A DNA stretch of 64,000 bases from Castanea sativa (Eukaryota > Streptophyta > Magnoliopsida > Fagales > Fagaceae): contig NC_134024.1 of assembly GCF_040712315.1 (NCBI RefSeq), positions 23,758,658 to 23,822,657 of the forward strand, in the 5' to 3' direction. How positions within the stretch are numbered: position 1 is the stretch's first letter; each line of letters starts with the position of its first letter. Position numbers and translations under genes: made by a program. Positions 22,370 through 33,188 of the stretch are shown one piece after another. The notes under the pieces were generated by a model that saw only the letters and a list, made by a program, of their open reading frames with translations, was not told the origin of the DNA and made no database searches.

Positions 22370-23429
22370 GTCCAAAATTGAAACCTTGAATTTGTGTTAA
22401 AAACACAAGAGCTGTTTAAACTCCAAATTAATAAAATACGGCTCGATTGATTTTATTCTAACTTAAACTAAGTGCGGAATAGAGTAAATGCGAGCGAACA
22501 AACAAAACAACTACTTTATGCCATATTCAACAAATCACAGCAGTAAAATCTAAATGCAACGGAAATTAAATTTGACACAGTTGATTTGTTTACGAATGGG
22601 GAAAACCACCAAGGCAAAACCCCACCGTAATGAATTTAAGGTCACCACTCCCGAGAATCCACTATTATCAAAACAAGCGGTTACAAGCAAAGGAATCTCA
22701 AATACCTTATACTAACCTACAGTTGAACCCTTACCCCAATACACACTTAAACTTGTAATGTAGTGACAATCTCTCATTTCAATGCACGGCTCCCAATACG
22801 TGACTAACCAATCGATACGCGGATCCCAAAAAGCAGCTTACTCACCAACTTGAGAAAGATGTTGGCTGCAAAGTTCTTCAGTTCATCTACACGATGAAGA
22901 TCAAGAAGCTCCTTGGTTACAAAACCCTACGACGTACAAACGCAATAGCTTCTTCAAGAGAAATATGAACTAGGGCAAATTGTCTCTAGTTACAATATAC
23001 GTGTAACAACAAGTGCAACAACCTTTGCATCACCTTAGACGGCCCTTAAAATAATATTTATATATGTTTAGGGTTGTGAGAAAAGAAACCCTACAAAAAT
23101 AGCTTGGATATGCATGAAAAACAAATCTGGAAATCTGATTTTTGTAAATCTCGATAGATAGGCTATCTGTCGAGTTTCGGGCAAAAAGCTTCTTTTAAAC
23201 CTCGATAGATACAATCTATAGAACTATCTGTCGAGTTTTAAAATACAGTAATTCTTCACTTGTTTCTTAAACAGATTTGCATAGCTTTAACTCTTGACTT
23301 GAACACAAAATTGCTTGAACATTTAAACCATCCTAGATCTACCCAATTACAAGTAAAGTGCATTTTGTCAAAGGATTAGTCAATTCTAAATGACATATGT
23401 ACAAAACAATTTCCACATATGTCTTAACA
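22370..23429 (-). repeat. LTR remnant, inverted relative of the 12.3-13.1 kb LTR
   Basis: On the minus strand it begins TGTTAAGACATATG at 23429. It shares GTTGGCTGCAAAGTTCTTCA-like, CTCCTTGGTTACAAAACCC-like and TGGTTTTCCCCATTCG blocks with 12258-13215. It ends against the truncated copia element. No PBS or coding region accompanies it. Confidence 0.6.
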
Positions 23430-23439
23430 TAATTATATA

Positions 23440-24194
23440 TGGCTACTTTAGGTTTTAATTTTCTAAATATATTTTTATAACTTTTAATTATCTAATTCTT
23501 TTAGATATTAATTATTTTATTTAGAAAAATCGACATGGCCCAAAGCAATTGGATGGTGTAAATAAGATCTTTTACATCATGTCCTTAATTGAATTTAACC
23601 TTTTTTTTTTTTTTTAATTACTAAACCGGTTGATTTTAATACAAGGGTTTGGTTAACAGGTGTCTTTAAAACACTTGTTAATACTTCATTTTAGAAAATC
23701 AATTACTTTTTTCTTATAAAAATTTTGTAAAAGGCTCTTAATCCTTCGCAGGAAAGTCTATAAAGTATTCTAAGCATCAACAAAAATTCTGTTTGATAAA
23801 GAACCTCTTTAGTTACTTTATTTGAGTAGGGTGAGGTAAACGATCAAGTGTATCATATTTGAATTAGATAACTTCTAATATTCCTGTATGCAGACTTTAT
23901 AATTGTGACAAAACTTCACGGACAAATCTCAACATTCTAATGAAACAAAGAACAGAAAATCAGACTGATATTGTTTGGGGTATGTTACCATTTAATTTTG
24001 ATAAAAACTATTTCTCTTTCATCTAGAAGTGAGCTATGATGAGCTGACTTGAGTCCATGCTGCGCATAACAACGTGCAGTGCAATATTAATTATACCAAA
24101 CCAAGCAGGAAAATTATTGACTGTCACAACCATATTTCTTTTGAAGTACAGAATGTGCAACCAAATTGACTTGGTGCAAGTTGCCCAACCAAAG
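23440..24194 (+). repeat. MIR169 duplication unit G, truncated before the promoter core
   Basis: The sequence from TATGGCTACTTTAGG through AAGTGCCAAGTTGAAC aligns nearly end to end with 45413-46202. It stops before the TATA box and hairpin, where the minisatellite at 24195 begins. It is a promoter-proximal remnant with no miRNA. Confidence 0.8.
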
Positions 24195-24310
24195 TGCCAA
24201 GTTGAACTGAATGGACCGAAGTAAACCGAATGGGACCAAAATTAACCAAAGTGGACTGATGCAGGCTAAACCGAACCAAATTGATGAAGTGGACCAAAAT
24301 AGACCGAATG
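24195..24310 (-). repeat. degenerate 'GGTCCACTTCGGT' minisatellite
   Basis: Short related units such as GAATGGACCGAAGTAAACC and AAAGTGGACTGATG repeat on the plus strand; the minus strand reads as GGTCCACTTCGGT-like units. The array matches 61.7-62.0 kb (inverted) and 62.8-63.2 kb. Confidence 0.85.
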
Positions 24311-24733
24311 CCGATCTGTTATTAGCATAGCCAAGATTGTATTTTGACATAAACTCAAATACTTACTTCCAAAATAATCAAGTATTAACTCAAACAAAAA
24401 TCAAACCAAAAATATGAGAGAGAGAAAGAGAGAGAGAGATACTACTTGTGATGGAGAACTAAAAAACACAACACCAAAACGTATGAACACAAAATAGAGT
24501 TTTAAAAATCACAATAATTCATCAATAAAAAGTAGAGTTGCAAGAAAGAATAAAAATGAAGAGATAGAGAAAGAATAACCACTTTTTAAGAGAGAATGTG
24601 AAAGAGAATAATAAGAAATTTATAAAAAATAATATGAGAAGAAAAAAAGTAAAAATAAAAAATATTGTAATAAACACAAAATTTTCCAAGTCATGTTATG
24701 TTACATAATAAAGTAATACTATAGTCATGTTAT

Positions 24734-25722
24734 GTTACACATTTTTTAAACCATTGGATTTAAGTAAATCCAATGATCAAAAAAGACCCTCATTAATGTT
24801 AATATTCTGATTATGATCTCATTAATTATCCCTCGTTTATTATATTTTATATTATATATTTCTAAACCCAAAAAAATTGTTAAGTCTGACTCTCTCTCTA
24901 CGCTACCACAGCCACAAAAATCAAGAAGCTGCCTGGTGGTTCTGCACGAGCTTTCCTAGTCCCAGAACCATCCTCGACAATGATCTTGCTCTCACATGTT
25001 TCTGTTGAAGGAATACGAAGAAAGGCTTGGCTTGTGGACGTGAAATTCCATGACAAGACATTGTGGATTTGAGTCAAAATGCCTATGGAAGCTGAAAATC
25101 CTATGAACATGTATTCATTGAGAAAGAACATGTATTCATTGAGAAACGGTGAGAGATCAAATTGCTCAGAGAAGATTGGTTTTGTTGGGTAATCTTCATC
25201 TTTTGATCCTAAACGAATGTCCATCCAACGATGGACCATCGTAGGTGATCCAAGCTCGATGAACCAAACCATCGTTTAGGACAATACCAACATCGAACAC
25301 ATTGATTATCATCATAGATTGTATTACTGTCCGTGAATGAGAAAAATTCAAAGTTGTGTTAAAGATAATGAGGTAGACCCCAACTGATGAGGAATCTTTT
25401 GGGGTCATGATTGGGTTCCTTTCATGTGCTTGGATTAATGGTCTTGTGGTATAGGATCTCCAAGTTGGCTTTGTTGTAATTTTCCTTCTTCTGTGGGCAA
25501 TCTATCCATGGAGGTGAAACAACAAGGGAGGAGAAAGAGATAGAGAGAAACGTAGAGAGGGAGAGAGTCAAATATAACACTTTTTTTGGGTTTAGAGATA
25601 AGTATAAAATATAATAAATGAAGGATAATTAATGAAATCCTAATCAGAATATTAGCATTGATGAGAATCTTTTTTTTGACTATTGGATCTACTTAAATCT
25701 AATGGTTTAAAAAATGTGTAAC
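24734..25722. mobile_element. long-TIR (Pack-MULE-like) element carrying a lectin receptor kinase fragment
   Basis: The left end GTTACACATTTTTTAAACC and about 160 further bases match the reverse complement of the right end. Examples inside the arms are TATTCTGATTA and CATTAATTATCC. The arms enclose a minus-strand gene fragment. No transposase is present. I could not find a convincing target duplication, so the assignment to Mutator-like elements rests on TIR length and cargo. Confidence 0.65.
24898..25410 (-). pseudogene. captured fragment of an L-type lectin-domain receptor kinase gene
   Basis: On the minus strand one frame gives HRAWITYDGPSLD. After a shift, the next gives FDLSPFLNEYMF, then IGFSASIGILTQIHNVLSWNF, and then a hydrophobic SFLIFVAVVA just before the stop. 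These match the C-terminal half of a legume-lectin ectodomain (WIxYDG, DLSxxL, YVGFSAS-TG, VLSWSF) and the start of its membrane span. The kinase domain is absent. An internal repeat of NEYMF makes a short duplication. Such receptors sit in the plasma membrane, but this copy is frameshifted and cannot encode one. Confidence 0.8.
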
Positions 25723-25753
25723 TTGAACCTATCTCATTCTTATATATTATCTT

Positions 25754-26462
25754 GGGCAAAACTTAGATACAGTACCTTAGGTACAGTACCTTAGGTTCCC
25801 CTCTTGAAATTAAGCCACCTGTCAAGTTAAAAAAAATAAACAAACGGCGTTAAAAATACTTTTTCTTTTTTCTCCTTTGACTGGCTTACGCTTCAGATCT
25901 CTCAAACTGCTCACCCTCAATCTTAGAAGCAACGATGGCTTTAGATCTCTCATTCAAATCTCTCAAACTTCTCACACTCAATCTCAGAAACATCAATGGC
26001 TTTAGATCTCTTAGAAAAATCTCATAAGAACCCAATGGCTTCAAATGGGATTTGCAGCTTTATACCAGGAAACGGCAGGCCTTTTTCATGGGATTTTTCT
26101 TTTTTGATTGCTTTGGAGAAGAGGAATGGTGAGGCGGGCCCGCTCCTTCCCTTCATGGGATATTTCTTTCTTGTTTCTGATTGTCCCCAGCAACGATTTC
26201 CAGCCCCTTTTGTCTTTTGCTTGATTTTGATAAGAAGTCCTAAACCCATCAGGTGTTTATGAGATTGGGGTGAGAAGTTTGAGAGATCTAAGCTATGAAG
26301 CCATTGGGTTTTCTCACAGGTCTGGCAAAAAGGAAGAAGAAGAAGGAAAGGCATGCACAATTTTAACTCCGTTTGTTTATTTTTTTTAACTTGACAGGTG
26401 GCTTAATTTCAAGAGGGGAACCTAAGGTACTGTACCTAAGGTACTGTATCTAAGTTTTGCCC
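25754..26462. mobile_element. Mutator-like MITE with perfect 9-bp target duplication
   Basis: The flanks are both TATTATCTT (25745-25753 and 26463-26471). The ends GGGCAAAACTTAGATACAGT and its mirror are inverted repeats of about 90 bases, containing TACCTTAGGTACAGTACC and GCCACCTGTCAAG. The interior has TTTAGATCTCT repeats near 25890-26010. Its ORFs show no known domain. A perfect 9-bp duplication is the mark of Mutator-like insertion. Confidence 0.92.
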
Positions 26463-26915
26463 TATTATCTTTATATATAACCCAATAGGATAACATCTTT
26501 GAAATCAAAGAGAAGAAAAAAAAAATAACTTAATTACATCAACCCAAAATAGAGTTCCAAATAATACAAAAATTTATCAACCTAAAGTAGAGATGTAAAA
26601 TAAAAAAAAATTAAAAAAATCCCACCAAACAATGAAAAAAAAAATTGTAAGAGGGGAAATAACTTTTTGTGTGTGGGAAAACTATGTATAGAATGAAATA
26701 GAGAATTTTAAATTTATATTAAAAGGAGAGGAAGAGTGATATTGAGATAGATAGTAGAGGGGAGATGAAAAGGTAAAGGGGGCAGGAAAAGTTGGAGAAA
26801 GTATAATATTAAGTTAGGAAATTAATAGGAAAAAAGAGAGTTAAAAATAAGAAAGAGAATGTTGAAAATAAGTGGATGATGTGACCATTATTGGAAATGC
26901 TACGCTTTAGATTTT

Positions 26916-26918
<3 letters not shown>

Positions 26919-26966
<48 letters not shown>
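26919..26966 (+). repeat. (AT)n microsatellite
   Basis: About 24 AT units lie at the Helitron-like terminus. Confidence 0.95.
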
Positions 26967-26969
<3 letters not shown>

Positions 26970-27039
26970 GTCTGGAATGTTTATTAGCATAATGATGTGG
27001 GTTTATTTGTTTTAGGTGGTAATGTGTTTATTAAATCTT

Positions 27040-27720
27040 AAAAAAAATAAAAAACTCGGCAACGTTGGTTTGATAATGAAAGGATGAGTTGGGACATTTT
27101 TTTTTAGAACGATGAGTTTGGACATTTTTTTTATTAAAGAAATAAACACACGCACGATGAGTTGGGACATTGAATGTACACAATTGTTTGATTTGTGGAT
27201 ATTTTTCTCCACAATATAGAGTGTAAAGTCTGTACAATTAATGTCCAAATCTTAAAAGAATGTACACAAATTTGTACATTTAATGTCCATCCCTTCAAGA
27301 AATGTACACAAGTCTGAATATTCAAAGTATACAATTGTTTGATATGTAGGCATTTTTCTTCACAAATTATTCAGAATATAGTATGCTGTACATACAATAT
27401 CCAAACCTTCAAAAAATGTAAATAATTTAATACATTTAATGTGTAACATTTAAGAAATGAACACAATTCTATACATTCAACATACCCAATGGTTTCATTT
27501 GTGGATTTTTTTTTTCACAATGCAAAAAGTGTATAGTCTATACGTTCAACTTCCAAGTCTTCAAAGAATGTACACAAATCTTTACATTTAATATCCAAAC
27601 CTTCAAGAAATGTACACAAATCTAAACAGTCAAAGTAAAAATTGTTTTATGTGTGAATGTTTTTCTTCACAAATTATTAAGAGTGTAATGTCTATATATT
27701 TGGGTTATTTTTAACACAAG
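27040..27720 (-). repeat. degenerate ~150-bp tandem repeat
   Basis: The motif near ATTGTTTGATTTGTGG recurs at about 27184, 27335, 27488 and 27638. It alternates with AATGTACACAAATTTGTAC and TTAATGTCCAAACCTTC blocks. The same array in reverse lies at 58270-58900. Confidence 0.8.
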
Positions 27721-27944
27721 AACTTGTGATGCTAAGAGCTTTATAGTTTAGTGACATTACACAGTACATGGGCATTCTTATAAGGGTCAGAGAAGGCAAA
27801 CATCCATAAGAATTTCATTTGCATGTGCCTTTCTTCTTGATCTTAAACTTATGCCCCATTAGGATCTTCCAACATCCTCGTACAAATTATGCAGGCAAAC
27901 TAATGTTGAGGGTTGCTTAAAAGAAGAGAAGGCCCAGCATAAGA

Positions 27945-28070
27945 GATAAGAGCCTATCAAATTAGCCAAGGAGACTGCCTACGAACCACGCAAGAGTTTC
28001 CAGACTAAATACAATTGAAACCCTTTGAAGGAGCAGGCAAGTCATCCTTGGCTACCAAACAAAACTCTTA
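27945..28070 (-). ncRNA. MIR169: MIR169 precursor B (minus strand)
   Basis: The minus strand carries TAGCCAAGGATGACTTGCC at 28054-28036, continuing TG to 28034, an exact match to the common miR169h-n form. The other arm has GTAGGCAGTCTCCTTGGCTA on the minus strand (27982-27963). The arms enclose a loop with complementary GGTTTCAAT/GTTTCCAG-type segments. TATAAATA on the minus strand lies at 28152-28159. This copy is divergent (head-to-head) with copy C. It is likely functional by sequence. Confidence 0.9.
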
Positions 28071-28151
28071 TCCTCATGTTAGAACTCTCTTCCTCTCAAA
28101 TAATATTTCATAATCCAATGGAAGCTGCAAAATACTACATCTTAGAGTCTC

Positions 28152-28159
28152 TATTTATA
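28152..28159 (-). promoter_or_regulatory. TATA box of MIR169 B
   Basis: TATAAATA followed by GAGACTCTAAGATG on the minus strand, about 98 bases before the mature sequence. Confidence 0.75.
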
Positions 28160-28450
28160 GGAAATGAAAGAATTGAAGTTGGACTGCTACGTAATTTTAC
28201 ACTCCTCTAACTAAATTGCCTAGTCCTTATCTTGGTCTTACATTTCTTCTTCCATTTGTCAACTGCATCAATTAGCTGACCATAATGGAATATATTCTAT
28301 ACAAAGAAGGAAATCTGAAGAAGAATTCAACCTGGCTTGTTTTTTGATAGGCAACTTGCAACAGCTCAATTTTATTGCACCTTTTCTACTTCAAAGGAAA
28401 CATTGGTGTGACAGTTAAAGATTTGCCTGCTTAGATTAGCATAATTAGAT

Positions 28451-29830
28451 TGCGCTGCACTTCTTATTATGGTGAAAGTAAAGTTTTAATCGTTAAGAGA
28501 AGCACAGACTCAAATCAGCTCGAGGTTTATTTATTTATGAGAAACTTACGTTAATTGCTTCTGGAGGAAAAGAAATAGTTTTTTAACTAAATTAAAAAGG
28601 CAAGTGTTTTCATGCCCCTAACTATATGTGAGTCCGATGAATTGCTACTCTCTTTTTCCAGAATGTTGAAACTAATTGTGCTGTGGAAATTCACATGCTA
28701 CAATAACATTTTCTCTTGTGGTCTACTTTAAAGAAACACACGTAAATACAATTGAAAATCAAACTTAAGATTCACCGGAACCCTACATGCTAGCTAGAGT
28801 CGGCAATGAATCTCAGCAAAGAACAGTTTTGGCGCTTCTTTTTTGGCCTTGGTCCATGTAAACTCCTAGTTAATTTATTTTATAATGAAATTAGAAAACC
28901 TTGAAAGATTTAATCCATTCAATGAGATACACATGCAGGGAAATTTTATTAATGGCCATTTTCTTTCTTTCGGCTGTTTTTCTACAAGTTTAGAAATACA
29001 ATATTTTTGAGAGACCGTTGAGACTGGTATCTTGGTACAAGTGTCAATAAAAGTATGTTAATAATGGGTTAACGTGAAAATAATATTATCTCAATTACAA
29101 CTTGTCACGACAGCAATAATGATAATAAAAACAAAATTGTGACCTTCGAAGGAAGGGATAAGGATTATTTTTTAGTAAGTGATAGTAGTTATAAGTAACT
29201 TTGACTTCTTAAGAAGGAATCATGAAACAAAAGTTTCCTACTTATGGTAAAGGCTTCCTATTAATAAAAATCCCTTTAGGATAAATATTCAACATCTTCA
29301 CTCATTTCCAGAATTAATCCAGTCCCTCGCTTTGTGGTCTCTTGATTCTTCTAGCAACGTCAAGAATATAGAGTCAATGCTTTCCCACTAAACAAAGATT
29401 TTGTTCCTGACCTTGTGCTTTTAGGCCCACATCATGCATTCTTATTTGAATTGAAGGTTTTCTTTTTTTCCTTCTCTTTTTTGCCATGCTTAAGGATGGG
29501 CTTCCAGCGCATGTTGCAATTTTCTATATCTCAGAATAGCAATTCTATCTTTCATCTCAAAAAAAAAAAAAAAAAAAAAAAAAAACAGAATAGTAATAAT
29601 AATTTCGATATGTTATTATTATGTTATATGATGCTATTGGTATCTATTTTCGACCAGAATATTGTAGGTTCACTATTATCTCATCTAAAAAGAAATTAGA
29701 GGAATGATAGAAGATAACATGATTCTAAAAATAAAATTAAAAAAAGATAGAAGATAACAAAATTACGTACTCGTATGTGGTTGATAAGCAGCAAGAACCT
29801 TATAATTTAGTAATATAGGTTGTTTTACTT
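28451..29830. other. intergenic DNA between divergent MIR169 B and C; no gene seen
   Basis: This is AT-rich sequence with a poly-A tract at 29560-29585. The ORF at 29415-29699 runs through the poly-A as poly-Lys and has no motif. The region separates the two promoters. Confidence 0.5.
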
Positions 29831-30134
29831 TATGTCTTACTCCATGAACAGAATGGGAAAAATTGACATGAATGTGACTTGGCTGTCACAACCATATTTC
29901 CTTTGAAGTAAAAAAGGTGCAAGCAAATTGACATTGTGCAAGTTGCCTAACCAAAGTGCCAGATTGAAGCCTTCTTCAGTTTTCCTTCTTTCTATAGAAT
30001 ATATTCCATTATGGTCAGCTAATTGATGCAATTGACAAATGGAAGGAGAAATGAAAGACCAAGATAAGGACTAGGCAATTTAGTCAGAGGGATGTAAAAT
30101 TAGGTAGTGGTCCAACTTCGATTCTTTCACTTCC

Positions 30135-30142
30135 TATAAATA
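30135..30142 (+). promoter_or_regulatory. TATA box of MIR169 C
   Basis: CTATAAATAGAGACTCTAAG is shared with units B and F; D and E differ only just before the box. Confidence 0.75.
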
Positions 30143-30224
30143 GAGACTCTAAGATGTAGTATTGCAGGATCCATTGGTATTATGGAGTATTATTTGAGAG
30201 GAAGAGAGATCTAACATGAGGATA

Positions 30225-30345
30225 AGAGTCTAGTTTGGTAGCCAAGGATGACTTGCCTGCTCCTCAAGGAGTTTCAAGTTTTATGTCTAGAAACTCTTGT
30301 GTGGTTCGTAGGCAGTCTCTTTGGCTAATCTAACAGGCTCTTTTT
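30225..30345 (+). ncRNA. MIR169: MIR169 precursor C
   Basis: The mature sequence at 30239-30259 (TAGCCAAGGATGACTTGCC, then TG) equals that of copies B and F. The star arm TAGGCAGTCTCTTTGGCTAA (30309-30328) has one C-to-T change that allows G:U pairing. The loop flanks GGAGTTTC and GAAACTCTT pair with each other. TATAAATA at 30135-30142 is 97 bases upstream. The known role of the family is repression of NF-YA subunits in drought, nitrogen and developmental responses. Confidence 0.9.
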
Positions 30346-30850
30346 CTTTTGCTGGGCCTTCTCTTCTTGTAATTACAAGCCTAACCCTTCAATATTATTT
30401 TCCATGCATGATTAGTATCAGAATGTTGGAAAATATCCTACATATGGGCATGCGTGAGTATCAAGAATAAAGGTACATATGGGCATGCCTTTTTCTTAAA
30501 TGGGTTTAAGCATATGGTTTTTTTTCTAAATTTGATTGATACAATGCAAGAGAGATTTGAACTTGGGATGTCTCCGTTAAAAACATCAATAGATGTCAAT
30601 AGAGCTACAAGGCTCTAAACAGGTTTAAATGTATGATTATGTAATAATTTCTCTCCCTTATTATCCCTGAACTTTTGTTTGATTTTCAGCCAGTCACCTT
30701 TGCTAAGCAGATAGCCTTTTCTTGATCTCTAATGTTACACCTTTCACAGCAAGCTCATGACTATAACTATCTAGGAAGCGCCAGAAAAGCATTTTTGTGG
30801 GAAATATATGTGAAGAAATGGCAGACACGCATGAAATAGTACTATCACTA

Positions 30851-31420
30851 GTTCTAGTTTTTTTATTATTATTTTTTTTGGGTCTTAAATAAATGTCATG
30901 GTTATTAGTACTCCCTGCATTGGTGATTGGAACGTATAACCTTCAAAAGGTGTCAATATTGCTTATACTTAATTTATCATTAATCTTTGTATTTGGTTCT
31001 ATTTTCGAACATTTTGCAATGTTTGTGGGACTAGAAGAAGAGGGAGAAGAAATTTCATTTTAGAACTTTATTATTTTATATGGAAAGTAGAAAGAAATTT
31101 TGATTGCTTGTCAACTTTGATTATTTTAAAAAGAAATTGTAATTTATTAAGGAATTTTTGTACATTATTTCTTTTTTTGACAAGTTGTGATTGGTAAAAT
31201 ATAAAGTGAAACACAAAAAATGAAATAAAACTATAAAAGATTTGTATTCAACCAGTAGTCAACCCATACAAACTGCATAATGTGTTGTTCTTATATATAA
31301 TAGCCAGTTACGTTTTATTAACCTCTCATAAAAATTCTCATCATTATTATTTAAGGGGTAATTATAGTAAACTTACTTGTAGTTTGAACTTTTATCACTC
31401 CTCTATTAAGACTCCTTAAT
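30851..31420. other. AT-rich DNA; nothing recognised
   Basis: No ORF, hairpin or clear repeat could be supported here. Confidence 0.5.
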
Positions 31421-31877
31421 TGTGATGCCCCAATTTGATTGATTGTGTGATGTGTATGAGTGTGTGATGAATCCCACATTGGGTATTTACTAGGTAGATC
31501 TGGGTTTATTAACAACTGCAAGGAGCCTCAATTGTGACTAGTCCTTTTGAGGTATAGCGCAGATGTGGCTAGCGCTTTTCCTTGAGTCGTTACATATGGT
31601 ATTAGAGCCGGCCCGGTAATCCCGTGTGGGCTCAAAGACACTATCCCACAAAGTGGGACCTAACGAGGACGTTAGGGATTTAAGTGGGGGAGATTGTAAT
31701 GCCCCAATTTGATTGATTGTATGATGTGTGTGAGTGTGTGCTAAGTCGCACATCGGGTATTTACTGGGTAGATCTGGGCTTTATTAACAACTGTAAGGAG
31801 CCTCAATTGTGACTAGTCCTTTTGAGGTATAACGCAGATGTGGCTAGCACTTTTCCTTGGGTCCTTGGGTCATTACA
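31421..31877 (+). mobile_element. TRIM (terminal-repeat retrotransposon in miniature)
   Basis: Two direct LTRs, 31421-31594 and 31695-31877, both start TGTRATGCCCCAATTTG and end with TTACA. Next to the first is ATGGTATTAGAGCCGG, a tRNA-iMet-type PBS. Before the second is AAGTGGGGGAGAT, a polypurine tract. The interior is only 100 bases and non-coding, as in TRIM elements mobilised by other elements' enzymes. The target duplication is not clear. Confidence 0.9.
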
Positions 31878-32079
31878 TTGTTCACCTCATCACTTCAGCG
31901 TTAAAAACAGGAGAAAATAAACAAATAAATGATGAATAATCAAAAAGTTAATGTTTTGTAGAAAAGAGAGATGTTACTAATACTTTATTTCTCTTACTCC
32001 ATGTGGAGAATGGGCCAAATTGATATGAATGCAATATAGGGTGGTCATTTTGCTAGTTCATGTGACAAGGGATACTAGA

Positions 32080-32695
32080 TGATGATGCCAAAAAATCGTC
32101 AATGAGCCACACAATTCTCACATGCTCTAAGCAAGACCTACACAACACAAAGGGAAGAAGAAGAACCTACAAAGAGTACCGGTGTGGTATCGGCCAAAGA
32201 CCTTCCGACTGTCAAGTTAGAGAAATCTCTTGTTCACAACTCTAAAGTGCCAGAGCTAGGGTGAATTAAGCGTACTTTGGTTTGTGGGGGTTTTGGGGTT
32301 TTTATAGTAGTGTAGGGTTGATATCCGCACCTTGGTTCAAAAGTTCTTTTCTTGTAGGAGAGAACCTCTTCAATCCGTGTATCTCCCAGAATTCTTTCCT
32401 TGTAAGAGTCTTCTTGATTAGGGTTAAGAATGGGGCACAAGATGTTTCCTTATACACACATGCGTGGAGACCAAGTAAAGCCACGTCAGACCCTTCAAAG
32501 GTTTACGTATCCCCCTTTAGCTTATCCCTGTCAGCTTCCTGTGTCGTTGTCCAAGATGCAGTCGTCAGCTCCGGGGTGGAGCCGTAGACTTTACACTAAT
32601 GTCGTCTCTCATGAGTAATGCTGACGACCTTGTTATGACCATTGCCTTTTACCTTGTCACGGGTGAGTATTAGCATTACAAAATTACCTTTATCA
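32080..32695 (-). repeat. 3' LTR of the 11.2-kb gypsy element
   Basis: It starts TGATGATGCC and ends TTTATCA on the plus strand, 616 bases long. It aligns along its whole length with 42670-43283, with many single-base differences. This means the insertion is old. Confidence 0.92.
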
Positions 32696-32714
32696 GCTAC
32701 CCCCTACTCTATAG
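32696..32714 (-). other. polypurine tract
   Basis: The minus strand reads AGAGTAGGGGGTAGC immediately before the LTR start TGATAAAGG. It primes plus-strand cDNA synthesis in this class. Confidence 0.75.
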
Positions 32715-33188
32715 CCTCGCCAACTTCAATTGACGGGTTATGGAGTTAGCTTTGTAGCTTTTATTATTAATTATTATTTGTTCAGAGAAAATAAAGGTCA
32801 TTTATGGGTGATTCCTCGATTAGCCTTTATTAAATGCTTGAGCACGTGGTGTGAGCTAATTGGTCTCGCTTTTGGACAAGGGTGTCACTTCGTCTTCCGT
32901 GCATTTTCCATCTATATATATATCTTAACTCTTCCCCTCATTTCCTACATTTTAACCCCTACTGATCTGGAGAGAGAACCCTCGCCTTCTGAACACCTTA
33001 CTTCCGTCAACTTGCTGGTCTCGTCACCTTCGCTGCCATCATCTCTCTAAGACCATCATTTTTCAAGAAATCGTTTACTTGTAAATTCTCTTTTCTTTTA
33101 TTCTATCCCTAATTTTCATTTTTCTAGTTAATTAATTCCATAATGAGGCCGTCAACTTAGGTTCTTAGAATGAATCTGTCTCTTGTAG

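Larger units (their letters stand above)
24311..26970 (-). mobile_element. Helitron-like element, interrupted by two TIR elements
   Basis: Read on the minus strand, the 5' end lies at the (AT)n tract near 26920-26966. It is followed by CTAAAGCGTAGCATTTCC and a CACATCATCC box, which are Helitron-like. The far end has the CT-rich body and 'GTGTTCATACGTTTTGGTG' sequence shared with 61.5 kb. The 24734-25722 and 25754-26462 elements sit inside it. No Rep/Hel protein was found, and the CTRR end is not identified. Confidence 0.45.
26975..28450 (-). repeat. inverted duplication, left copy (MIR169 unit B plus minisatellite)
   Basis: This segment is the reverse complement counterpart of about 57190-58963. 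Matching points are TAGCATAATGATGTGGG (27000) with CCAACATCATTATGCTA (58948), and TTTTTAACACAAGAACTTGTGA with its mirror at 58252-58274. The hairpins match too. The left copy lacks the MITE at 58042. Confidence 0.85.
29830..30850 (+). repeat. MIR169 duplication unit C
   Basis: Homologous to the other units from the GCTGTCACAACCATATTTCC box (29882) to the downstream AAAGGTACATATGGGCATG block and CAGCCAGTCACCT (30688), which is matched at 57956 in unit F. Confidence 0.8.

Noticed and set aside
24898..25410. A functional lectin receptor kinase gene
   Set aside because: The lectin domain is frameshifted, and the signal peptide and kinase are absent. Inverted arms enclose it.
25996..26360. Overlapping ORFs on both strands inside the MULE MITE
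   Set aside because: There is no known motif, and frames on both strands are equally open. They may be a captured fragment, but I cannot identify one.
29415..29699. 94-codon ORF with a run of Lys
   Set aside because: It reads through a poly-A tract and lacks any known domain.
32282..32618. Plus-strand ORF of 101 codons in the gypsy 3' LTR
   Set aside because: It lies in an LTR, and the same region in the 5' LTR has different, broken frames.
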